Positions 1 to 9,762 of a DNA stretch of 64,000 nt are shown one piece after another (positions within the stretch are counted from its first letter, which is position 1; each line of letters starts with the position of its first letter). The stretch is from Phaeotremella fagi (Eukaryota > Basidiomycota > Tremellomycetes > Tremellales > Phaeotremellaceae): assembly GCA_001599715.1 (NCBI GenBank), contig BCHU01000009.1, forward strand, positions 1,240,001-1,304,000. Reading direction: 5' to 3'. A program made the translations under genes and the position numbers. The notes below the pieces were generated by a model. It was not told the origin of the DNA, did no database searches, and worked only from the letters and a program-made list of their open reading frames with translations.

Positions 1-306
1 GAAAACCCGCATAAATTGTTGCGAAGATAGCTGTCAGAGTTATTCCCGCTTAGGTATAGAGTGTGGCAGTAATGAACTGGTCGAATTCAAGCTTTACTAC
101 ATCAAATCGAGCTACTCAATTTAACTGAATGTAGAAAAGCTAAAGGTGCGTCGAGGATGCAAGAATAGAGGGGAAACGATTCATGGAAGCCACCATCAAA
201 AGTGGAGAAAATAAGGGCCGTCTAAGGAAATCTCTGCAGAGTAGCAATTTCTACACGCTGCCATCAAACCGACTGTCGAATAACTCTCCATGGACCACAA
301 CTCCCT
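1..306. other. Intergenic, no gene seen
   Basis: This is the 3' flank of the short-chain dehydrogenase on the minus strand. I see no convincing open frame, RNA gene or repeat in it. An exon of a gene starting left of the window cannot be excluded. Confidence 0.5.
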
Positions 307-1167
307 CTACCAATCCATCAAACCGTCGATACTAACCAGTTTACCATGATATTGATCGAATTTACCCTCAACCAACTCTCTAGTCCAATCACCACCAACA
401 CTAGGTTTCGGTGCGCCATTTCTCAATTTCGCCTCGGGATCACCACCCCCGAACCCAGTAGCATATCTCCCCATCGCCGCGATAAGAACCACGACCCGAT
501 CATTCTTGAGAACCCTACACCATTCTTTCGCCATCATGTTCAGAGCCGTCTTACTAGTTCTATAAGCGGTGATGTTGAATCCTGGCGGTTTAGGCCATCC
601 AGAAATTGGTGATTGATTTTGGGGACTGTTTTCGATATCTGAACCTTGTTTGGTAATGGATGAGACGTCTGATGAAATGAATATAATCTTTGGTTTTGGG
701 GATTTCAATAACAGCGGGACGAACTTTGAGGTGAAGAAATGAGTTGAAATCACGTTTAGATTGTATGATTTCGTCCATGCATCTTTTAGTGTCATTCCAC
801 CTTTAGCTGCTATGATGTCGTAGGCAGCTCCTGTTGGTCATAATCAGTACTAGATATTGAAGTGAAGCTTCTGGAAGAAAGACATACCAGCATTATTAAT
901 TAGAATGTCGATCTGACCAAAGGTCTTTTCTACATCTTGATAAAGTTTCTCGACACTTTCATCATCTTCAATATCGACTTCCTTAGCGATAACCTTATTG
1001 TCACCAAATTCAACGATCGACTTGAGATTTTCGACAGCTTCTTCAGATCTGGACAGCGAGCGAGAAGTGAGAATGATATCATAAGTAGTTGAAGATTTTA
1101 GCAGACTGAGAACAGTCTCATAACCTAAACCTTTGTTGGCACCTGTGATAAGAACTGTGGTTGACAT
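307..1167 (-). CDS. Short-chain dehydrogenase/reductase (SDR)
   Basis: This is a classical SDR oxidoreductase that uses NAD(P)(H); its substrate is unknown. The start is the ATG at 1167 and there is one 57-nt GT-AG intron (831-887). The two exons (888-1167 and 307-830) join in frame to about 267 residues, normal for the family. Near the N-terminus is the Rossmann motif TGANKGLG (about residues 8-15). The structural motif NNAG lies at the end of exon 1, split from the rest by the intron. The catalytic tyrosine and lysine are in YRTSK, in the second exon. The C-terminus SIDGLMDW resembles that of cytosolic SDRs of the carbonyl-reductase or sniffer type. No signal peptide or membrane segment is visible. 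The next gene, on the plus strand, starts about 750 nt away. Confidence 0.88.
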
Positions 1168-1920
1168 TTTATGGTGATGTGGGATGATTTAAGTGTTATC
1201 TGATTTTGATTGAAAAGTTAAGAAATTTCAGTTTTGGATGTATATTGTCTCGTATCTCTTCCAATCCGACCAATATTTATACATATAGCCCCGAGACGTT
1301 AACATGCTAATCATTCACAGTTGCCGAGACGGTGGAGTGGAGGCAGGTTGGAGTTGTGAGGGGGGTCCGACGATTAAAGAGAAATCCACCGAGGAATGAC
1401 CGATGTCAAACAAAACTGTACTATCTTCATCGATAAAATTCACTGCGACCATGTCATTGGAAGATTTTTACTTCAGAGGTTCAAGGCAAGATGGAAGCAA
1501 CAGACATGTAGTAAAACTTTTAGTTCCTTGCAGTCAAACATACAGTGCTCGAAGCTATGTGTGTTAAACTGCCTTGCTCATTGTTTGTCCAGACTACGCT
1601 CTAGAAATCGTAAAGGTATCAAAATTTCTTGCCAATCAGACAAGAATCGACGTACGTCTGGGATGGAAACAAACGATAAAAATACCAACGGCCCAGCTTC
1701 GATCGATGAGTATGCATATGCGTTTCCACTTTTCATAGATTCCTTTAAGTACCTGTTTACTGGATCCGCCAGTGCCCTTGTTCCTGCACCCTCGTTCCTG
1801 ATATAACAAAGATCCCCTCTTGGTTTCCACGCACGAAAACGAGCTCGAGCTGTTCTCTTGCCTCCTCTTCACCAATAGCATATGCTATCGCAAGAGTTCC
1901 CTTCTTCAACAAATTCAATC
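1168..1920. other. Intergenic region between divergent genes
   Basis: This region holds the divergent 5' flanks of the SDR and the Cys-rich secreted protein gene. An open frame at 1396-1806 (+) has no recognisable domain, a Ser/Arg/Lys-rich mixed composition and no supporting splice pattern, so I do not call it. An in-frame ATG at 1882 could extend the downstream protein by 13 residues. Confidence 0.5.
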
Positions 1921-2678
1921 ATGTTCGCAGGACATCTCACTCGATTTTTCCAATTGATGTTCATCTTAGCAGCCCTCGCCACACCTCTATTATCAGAGCG
2001 AGACTCAGATCCAGACAGCCAACTATCACCTAAATCTCTTCAACAAAAAACAGATTCTGACTCAAGTGTCCGTCGACTGAAACAGGCAACTAGAGTTAGC
2101 ATCCTCCAAAGAAAGACTCAACTTGGCTCTCGACCTGTCATTCCTCGAGCTAGAGTTTCGGATGGCGGTTATCAAGTTTGTCAAGATGCTGGATCTAAAA
2201 CGAACGGATTGTTTGCTGAGTATAACGGTTATTACATAGGCTCTTTGGGTACAAATGTAAGTGAATTTCCCTCGTGTATCGTAATATACTGTAGTAACTG
2301 AAAACGGATCTTTTTTAACAGGCGGGAACATCTAATGCTGTCTCCCCAGCGGATTGTTTTTTACAATGCCAAAACAATCCAGGCGAGTCGCATGAGATTG
2401 CAATGCGTTTTGACGATCCTTATTGACTTGGTGGTAGCATGTGTAATTGCAAACACCTTTAAGATGAGTAACAACTACTTGTGCTACCAATATGGATCGT
2501 ACAACTCCAATCCTCTTGTGGCCTCCGATGGTACTGCCACTGGTATCAAAGGTGTTGACTGTTCGGATGCAAATCAGGCCAGTGAGTTGTCCCTCTGGCC
2601 AAGTGGATGGCGGGAATGGATAAAGCTGATTTTGTTGCTATAGTTTCAACATGCTGCGATACCTACGTTCTAGCATGA
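1921..2678 (+). CDS. Small secreted cysteine-rich protein, with a GC-AG intron
   Basis: I propose four exons: 1921-2256, 2322-2382, 2438-2581 and 2644-2678. Together they give an uninterrupted 191-residue protein. The first residues (MFAGHLTR then a run of Leu/Ile/Ala) form a signal peptide likely cut near residue 25. A basic, Ser-rich stretch follows, then a C-terminal domain with regularly spaced cysteines (ADCFLQCQNNPAC, a LCYQYGSYNS segment and a terminal CC pair). This looks like a fungal extracellular Cys-rich module of the WSC or related type, but I cannot name the family. The second intron (2383-2437) starts with GCGAGT rather than GT. Without it the frame breaks; with it the frame and the cysteine spacing are restored. 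Translation could instead begin at the in-frame ATG at 1882. Confidence 0.62.
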
Positions 2679-3098
2679 GGTATGTTTGAAATTACAACGT
2701 TTTTGGGGAAATCGGTTTAGGTGTTGGGACTAGTGAGGCATTTATTGCAGGGGTCATGTTTCCGTAGATTTCTAGAATGTAGACTCTCGTCGATGGTACA
2801 GTCCTCTTCTTCACCTGCAATGCTGTCGAAGTCTCGGTAAAACGTGTTACGCACAGAATCATAAAGAGACGAGCGTGGATCACAGCGCTTTCAGATTAAT
2901 GGAGATCATGGAATGGAGGATGTTTGGATGGTAGCGCGCATTTTTGAGCCTCAGCTGACGAAAACAAGCTTGCAACTACGCATATGCGCCCTCTGTTTTC
3001 ACACGAATCACATGTGATAGATACATCCTGACATTTCATATTCTACAACGTTCCCAATCACAGATCCTAGATCTTAAAGATACAATTCCACGGATCCA
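2679..3098. other. Intergenic region between convergent genes
   Basis: These are the convergent 3' flanks of the Cys-rich gene (+) and the SCP2 gene (-). Short open frames here are unsupported, and I see no repeat or RNA gene. Confidence 0.5.
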
Positions 3099-4053
3099 TT
3101 AGAGTTTAGCTTTGGCACCCTACATTTTCTGAGATCAGTGCCGTTCGAGTGAAAAAAATTGAAAGAAAAACCAACCTTCAAGACGCCGTCAAGTTTAGTC
3201 TATTAGCGTGTCAGTAGATCATCCTTGAAATCGGTTCGACTCTATTACTTACCGCAAGCATAACCTGCACGCATATTAGTGAACATTCACTGAGATATGA
3301 AATACACCTACATTTCCTTTGACCTTGAGACTACCTGTCATGAAGGCTTTTTGGGCGTTGACTTTCCCATCAGCCAAGCCTATGAAGGTATCTAAAGTAG
3401 ACGTCAGATATATATTAGATTTCATACAACATCTGAACTGACCATCGCTTAATGAAATGGAGCAATCTATAAACCATCAGCTTAACCTCAAATTTCGCGA
3501 TATGTACACTGCGACATACCGGGTTTCTTGGCAGCACCTTTAGTAACTTCTCCTTTATTTTTGAGATCGATCCTAGTCAACAAAATGGTTAATCTTGACA
3601 TCTCATGAAGGCGTCAGAGAAACATACACCCAAACAGCTTCTTTGCCCTCTCCATTCTTCACGTTAAGTTGGAAGATACCGTTGGTCTTTGATTGGCCGT
3701 CAGCAAAAGTAGTGGTCTCAGACAACGATCTCACTTTTTTGATTTGACTCTTCTTCTCTTCTTCAGGCATTTTTTCAAAAATTTTGGCTAGTGTCTGGGA
3801 AGGTAGAGTTCATAAAGTTAATGGAGTTTTCATAGAGAACAACCTTTTCAACTCACGCTCAAGACTTCGCTAGTCTGTTTTGATGCATGTCAGTCTATGT
3901 TGTGTATGTTATGAGAACGATGATTGGAAGGAAGGTTTCTGAACAAGAGATGGAAGCGAGATGGCTGACATGGTAGCGCGTATGATTTCGTGTGAAGGGG
4001 AGGTTGGAATCAACTTGACATACCTTGAATCCGGGTTCTTTGACGTCTGACAT
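3099..4053 (-). CDS. SCP2: Sterol carrier protein 2 domain protein, peroxisomal
   Basis: This is a stand-alone SCP2 lipid-binding protein. Nine exons can be placed: 4024-4053, 3857-3874, 3628-3794, 3520-3572, 3443-3466, 3312-3391, 3253-3264, 3176-3199 and 3099-3119. They total 429 nt, or 142 residues, in frame, the usual size for a free SCP2 domain. Diagnostic strings are GKEAVWVIDLKNKGEV, LADGKVNAQKAF and GSLKVKGNVMLATKL. The protein ends in AKL, a type 1 peroxisomal targeting signal, so the product should act in the peroxisome matrix, binding acyl-CoAs or sterols. Several exons are micro-exons (12, 18, 21, 24 and 24 nt). The first intron is longer (149 nt) than the rest (47-62 nt). Confidence 0.93.
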
Positions 4054-4383
4054 GGTGATAGATATATTGGTTAAGATAGCTTTGGTGAATGGATATGTTG
4101 TCTTGAATTGTATTGTTGTTGTTAGAATTTCCTCAATTCTCAATATTGAAAATGAAGATGAAGATGAAGATGAAAACGAGAATGAAAAATGGGTCAATCG
4201 CTCATTCAATTCACATAGGTACCTATGTGCCTATGGCTACCGGTAAAGTGGTAACCGAGATAGAAAGCAAAAGACGTAAGCATTTGTCACACGGAGAATT
4301 GCGGCGTTAGACTTTTTATCGTTTCTTTCTTTCTCACGACTTTTCCTTTTATTCACCTTCTATCTCTTCTCTTCTCAAATGTA
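4054..4383. repeat. Divergent promoter region with an ATGAAG repeat
   Basis: This 330-nt region lies between the SCP2 start (-) and the JmjC gene (+). A short tandem repeat of ATGAAG-type hexamers (about 4152-4175) lies in the SCP2 5' leader, where it reads CTTCAT on the sense strand, a pyrimidine-rich leader. Pyrimidine-rich tracts (TTTCTTTCTTTCTC at about 4324) precede the JmjC gene. Confidence 0.5.
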
Positions 4384-5596
4384 ATGTCAAATTCAAATCA
4401 TCCATTTCCTATATACGATGAGCTAGACTACAATAGTTATCTAGTGAGTGATCTTCACTGAAACTTGGATTAACGCAGACCCAAAGAACGATCATCTTTT
4501 ACCCAACACCCCTTTCCTTTTATCCTCCAAAGCAACAGACAACTGGCCAGCACGATCATGGTCACTCCAATCTCTTCGACGGTATTCAAACCAGATAGTT
4601 CCAATTGCAGATACCTCCCACCGTGAATTTTCAGAATTCTCACGCGTCGAAAGACCACTCTCTGAAGTGTTAGATTTATGGGTGAAAGATCGAGGTCAAA
4701 CACTTTATGTTAAAGATTGGCATTTAGCAGATGGTTACGATGTTCCGGATATCTTCAAAGGTATTTATACAACCTAAAACTTCATGCTAAAATCTAGATG
4801 ACTGGTTAGCGACACCACCGAATTTCGGTTTCACATATGTAGGACCTGCTGGAACTTTCAGTCCAGTCCATCGAGATGTCTACGCATCTTATTCTTGGTC
4901 AGCTAATGTTTTGGGGAGAAAGATTTGGTGGTTATTTCCACCTGGTCAATCATGTGATGGTATATTTGACGTTCGTAAAGATGGCGAGAAGGGTGCGATA
5001 AAGGTTTTACAAGAGGTGAGTTGCTCTTTTGAACTTGGCTTACGGTTAGGAAGGTCAAATCATTTTCATTCCAACTGGGTGGTTTCATCAAGTTGTCAAT
5101 CTCGACTTTGTAAGGTACTTTCCAACGTTCAGTACTGATCAAAGTGTATTTCAATCAACCATAACTTTTTCGCTTCCCCAACCCTTTTATCAGTCTACAG
5201 AGCATTAGATCAAGCACAACAGAAAGTAGAAGAAAGTATATTAGACGTCAAAGAGATGATTATCTCTAGAGTAGGCCTAGATGGAGAATGGGAATTAGAA
5301 TGGGTTGAGGAGGTTCAGAAACTTCTTGAAATGGATGCTGGATGGTGTTGGAAAGGGTTTTGGGAGACTGTGCGATCGAATCTGAATGTAAGCAATCAAT
5401 TAAGAGTATCAGACGCTGAGTTTTATCCCTATAGAAACCTCCAGCTCATGAATCGCTTTCACCGCCTGAAATCATGAGAGATGGATTTATTCGACAGGTT
5501 GTGGAATTATATCGGCAAAGGAAGGAGTGGCATTTCCTACCGGGGGTCAAGACGATCGTGATGGACATCGATGCGATAATAATGTGGCCCTGGTAG
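4384..5596 (+). CDS. JmjC-domain oxygenase, JMJD4-like
   Basis: This is a predicted Fe(II)/2-oxoglutarate oxygenase. The domain order matches JMJD4, which in animals hydroxylates a lysine of translation termination factor eRF1. Landmarks in order are YVKDWHLADGYDVPDIF, VGPAGTFSPVHRDVY (first two metal ligands, H and D), ANVLGRKIWWLFPPG and IIFIPTGWFHQVVNLDF (third ligand, H), then SINHNF. Five introns follow or interrupt these blocks, for example GTATTTATAC..TAG near 4763 and GTGAGTTGC..TAG near 5015. The stop is at 5594-5596. The 5' end is uncertain. From the ATG at 4384 (MSNSNHPFPIYDELDYNSYL) the obvious GTGAGT donor gives the wrong phase for the next exon. Either the donor is unusual (GTTATC at about 4437) or the start lies elsewhere. 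Confidence 0.82.
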
Positions 5597-5759
5597 CGGG
5601 GAAACACTTGAATGACTTCTGGACAAGATGATTGAGAATCGCTTCATCGTTCACTGTAATATCTCATCGAACTCTACGGATGTATCAAATTTCTAGGCAA
5701 TTCTCCACTGTACGCAACATCACCCCAACCTCCAACACCCCACTATTCCTGACCTCTAC

Positions 5760-7759
5760 CTAGTCCCTGATATCATCCTCAAGAACGATATTACTCTTAC
5801 CAGCCTTTCTACGAAGTCTCGCAACACGTCTGGTTTCCACCTCAAGATCCCTCTGCTTGTACCACACGAATGCGGTGCAAATCATAACCCCGACAGTAAA
5901 GACGATACAGACAGTAAATGGGATCTACACTCAGTCAGCGAAACTAGAGGCCAAAGGATTTACCTGATATCTAGGGGCATATTGAGTGAGGAAGAATTGA
6001 GCTGTATAGCTGTTGGTGACTATCAGTAGGGAATGATAATATAAGACAACACGGTGACATACAGACGAGGTACTTGACCCATTGCATTTTGGAATGCGAA
6101 ACTGAACGCAGCCGCTGAAGAACCTTTAAGACTTTGTGTACGAAGGGGCATGACGGCAGAAAACCCGAATGCTTCAAAGATATAAGCGATCTACATTGGT
6201 AGGTCAGACTTCTTCAGTATCAATCACATACAAGGATGAGAGCGTATCTTCCACCGTTAGATTCACAGAATATCATTCCAATGAAAGAACCTTAGAATAC
6301 ATCAATCAAAAAAATCAATGAATGAACCTACCAATTAATCCGATACAACCTGCAAAAACCCAAATTGGAGTAGGGAATCTTGAAGTCTTATCGAGATAGA
6401 CACCACCTGCTATTGAAGCTAGGATATAAAATACCGCTGGTGGAATTGCGAGTAGTTGACTGTTTGTCGTTGAAGTCAAACCGAAACTTTGGACGATGGT
6501 CGGTAACCAGAACGCTAAACCTGTCGCTGAGCTGTTATAACAAAGACCGAGGAAGGAGTAGCCGTCTACATATATCCTACAGTTAGCACTGCCTGTACCG
6601 TACGAATACTCATTGTACATGAAAAAAAATCACTCACAAAGCAGAGGGGATCTCAATTCTTCTTTGATAGCCTTCCAGTCGAAATTCAAATCTGTAGATC
6701 TAGCAGAATTGGGTGGAAGTCTAGCAGCCATAAATGCGCCCTCTTCAATCGTGTAAAACGAAGTTCGTGATTGTGGGGAATCGGGATAATCAGGTAGATA
6801 GAACCACAACCAGGCTCCTATGACGAAACCAATCAAACCGGGAACCAAGAACGCCCATTGCCAACCTGCTAGGCCTCTCCCATCTATGTAGGCCAGTCCG
6901 TAGGTCAGAAGGGCGTCTAAGATGTTACTGAATTGACCGAGCTGTAGGTTTTGAGTTATGACTGTTTGGAAAGGTGGCGAAACTCACCAATCCGAGTAAT
7001 GCCATTCTTGTTGCTATTTCATCGGCTCGATACCAACATGTAAGACTTTACTATTAGTCTACTGACACTATTCAGACTTACTGATAGATCACACCAGGAT
7101 ATAAACCTGCTTCGAAAATTCCTAAAAGAGCTTTTTACAAAGTTGTCAGTGAGAAAAATAAACTTGATTGATTTAGTCACAAACTCACTTCTGCAGGCAA
7201 GGAAGGATGCCATATTGGTACAAGCAGCTGTACAAAGTGTAACGATCGACCATGAGATTAAGATTCTAAAGAAGTGTACCTAATCGAATTCCAATCTATC
7301 ACTTATAATATCTTGATAGGTATGACAACCACACTTACTCTTGGTGATGACCATTTGATCAATAGATTACTCGGTACCTCGAAAAGAATGAATGTAACCG
7401 AAAAAGCTGTTGATGCGAACGCATATTGATCTGAAGTCATATTTAGTGAACTTAGGATATTGGTTTTTGAACCCGTATTCATAGTTTTGACATACTAACA
7501 AAGAATGAGCGTTGTTGTCAAATCAAAGTGGAATTTTAGGACGACTTACAGGAATGATATTTTGATCCATGTTCTTGATGAGATACGTAGCTATCAACAA
7601 CGGGATCAACCTCCAATCGGCTTTTCGTTTCAATCTTTGAGCATCTTGATAAGTAAACTGCTGTCTGATGTTGGTGGAATCTCTTTCTTTCGGTGTGGCA
7701 AGTTCAAGATCTTTATCATCGATCGAATCTTGATGAGGAAAATTTGGTATTGACGACAT
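5760..7759 (-). CDS. MFS transporter, Dal5/allantoate permease (ACS) type
   Basis: This is a plasma-membrane major facilitator of the anion:cation symporter family (yeast Dal5/Tna1/Vht1 group), which carries small organic anions such as allantoate, nicotinate or biotin; the substrate here is unknown. The start at 7759 gives a cytosolic N-terminus, then DWRLIPLLIATYLIKNMDQN, the family's hallmark around the first membrane helix. Next come NILSSLNMTSDQYAF, EVPSNLLIKWSSPR (motif A loop region), VPGLIGFVIGAWLWFYLPDYP (helix 6) and ATGLAFWLPTIVQSFGL, then the last helices. The tail ends EDDIRD with the stop at 5760-5762. At least eight short introns interrupt it. No other transporter or catabolic partner lies beside it, so context does not define the substrate. 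Confidence 0.85.
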
Positions 7760-8997
7760 TTCGCTGATTCTTTTGGTTGGCTTTGATTAAAATCGTTCAC
7801 ATCAGGTCGTGTACTTGCCTTCATTTATATATGTGAACTTTTACTTTTTGCTTGATTTTTTCATGTTTCTTTTGGGTTGATCAGGGTTTAAAATGATTGT
7901 ACTCCCTTGGCCAAGCCCATTGCGTGACAACTTAAAGCAATGACAATTTGGAATATGATAACCAAATAGAGTCCGCAGTCAATCAACAAGATACTATCAC
8001 CTCTTCGGTGATCATCAGATAAATGCTACTAATTCAAACCACAGAAAAACAGATTCCATTGATCCTGAAGGTCGTTCTTCTAACTAAAAAGCACGCTAAA
8101 AAATTCAGAACCTATGGATAAGATAACCAATATCGGCGAAACTAGAAGATATAATTCTCCGATTAAATAAAAGACGTGATAAAACGGTTTAAAAACATGT
8201 TTTGAAATGGCATTTCAGGACTGAGACCTAAATTCATCGGACTAGGTAGGAGAGATTCACATTTTGTGGCGGTATGGTGTGATTTGCCGTTACATATCTC
8301 GTACAGTGTTCCTTATACTACTGGTAGTGGATGTATTCAAAGCACCGCTCTGAACGCTAAGCCACGAGTCAATATCTTGAACATGTAAAAGAAATCCATG
8401 AACTCGTCAAGATTCTGTAGGAACACGCTCGGATCAGGATGAGTTACTTTACCTTTGACTCGACGAGAATTGCTCAAATCGCCCGACGTTGTCATAGATC
8501 GTCGACTACTGGAACTTTGTTCAGGGACGACCGTCCTCGAATGTCACAAAACGATCTACAACGATAAAGTGCACAACATTATACACCAATACTTCAGTGA
8601 CTTTGATCAACTGATGAGATTTTGAGGCGGGGTTTCAATGTTCTGCACCACAAACCAGAAATAGAACCGACCTCGCCGACTATCGATGTCTCCTTCAGAG
8701 GCTGCTGCCCAACATCTATGGATTGATACCGCGGCAGTCTTGGACCACAAATACCAATCAAAAGTGGACGTCACTGTCCCACCCATCATCATCAATCAAA
8801 ACACCACCTACGTGTCCAGTCAACTGTAAAACGCCCCCGGGCCGAGGATAAGAAAAGGTAGCTGACTCATCTGCTTATCAATCCGTGTGAACCATCTTCT
8901 TGTTCAAGACGTTCAAAGACGTATAAAGACACTGTCGGAATAGAGTAGAGAGTGAACAAGAGCAACTACTTCCTTTACAACCTACTCAATCGTAACC
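7760..8997. other. Intergenic region, 1.2 kb
   Basis: This is the divergent flank between the MFS gene (-) and the VOC gene (+). It is AT-rich. Several short open frames occur on both strands (for example 8607-8795 minus), but none has a domain, plausible splice context or family-like sequence. I see no tRNA, repeat array or transposon ends. Confidence 0.5.
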
Positions 8998-9458
8998 ATG
9001 TCTATCGATCATCTTGTCCTCAAAGTCCCTTCATCAAAAGTCGACGGTCTAGTCGACTTCCTCACCTCAAGTCTTTCACATATAGGTTTCAAAGAGCTTG
9101 CAAGACCTGGTCCAACTTTCGTTGGTCTTGGTACCAATAAACCGTTTTTATGGATCAACGGTTCAGGTCAAGATATCGATGGTAACCTCAAAGGATCGAA
9201 CATAGCTCTAAGCGCTAAGAGTGGGTTTTTGTCGTACCACGTTTCTCTCTTACGATCGAGTTCTTTCAACTGACCAAAATTCTGTTTTTATTAGATACCG
9301 AAGAAGTTGACGCATTTCATAAACTCGCTTTACAAGCTGGTGGGAAAGATAATGGAGCACCGGGAAGAAGACCTCATTTCGGTCCTGATTTCTATGGAGC
9401 TTTCGTCATTGATCCTCACTGTGGTATCATTTTTGAATTGGTTTATTATGGTCAATGA
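8998..9458 (+). CDS. Glyoxalase/dioxygenase-superfamily (VOC) protein
   Basis: This is a small cytosolic VOC-fold protein of about 128 residues from two exons, 8998-9220 and 9295-9458, split by a 74-nt intron (GTGGGT..TTAG). It starts MSIDHLVLKVPSSK, supplying the first beta-strand histidine typical of the fold. Its C-terminal half contains EEVDAFHKLALQAGGKDNGAPG and FYGAFVIDPHCGIIFEL, closely matching the glyoxalase/bleomycin-resistance single-domain group common in fungi. The usual Asp-Pro-(Asp/Glu)-Gly-(His/Asn) turn is DPHCG here. The reaction is unknown; members range from glyoxalase I-like to extradiol dioxygenase-like. Confidence 0.85.
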
Positions 9459-9762
9459 TGGAATTTTTTCCATAGATATCGTTGACTTTATACGTCGGTA
9501 TCGACTCAAAGATGAATGAATGAGATCAAAACTAAATTAGACTGCACTTACGTAGATAGATCGTCGCCAAGCCAGGAGTACCATTGTCGTAAGCCAAAAA
9601 GTGATAAGACGCGTGCAATGGGCACGTAAAAAGTTGAAAGTTGAACTAATTTCATTATCTACCTTACTGCATCTACTTCGTTCCATTTTTTCACAACTCA
9701 CCAGCACGCCGACATAGAGATATAGTTCTGCTCCAGTAGTGAAACGGAACCATCACTTCATA
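9459..9762. other. Intergenic region upstream of the glycan island
   Basis: This is the 5' flank of the first O-FucT-like gene. An open frame at 9307-9519 (+) is an out-of-frame shadow of the VOC exon. No other feature is seen. Confidence 0.5.

Noticed and set aside
1396..1806. A 136-codon open frame on the plus strand
   Set aside because: It has no domain, signal peptide or family-like sequence, and it lies in the promoter region of two divergent genes.
1882..2690. A frameshifted pseudogene of a Cys-rich protein
   Set aside because: The stop codons and frame change vanish if a 55-nt GC-AG intron is removed, and the four exons then sum to a multiple of three.
4448..4777. Non-ATG extension of the JMJD4-like exon as a separate protein
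   Set aside because: The frame opens at GTG inside the likely first intron. It is a catalytic exon of the larger gene, not a gene of its own.
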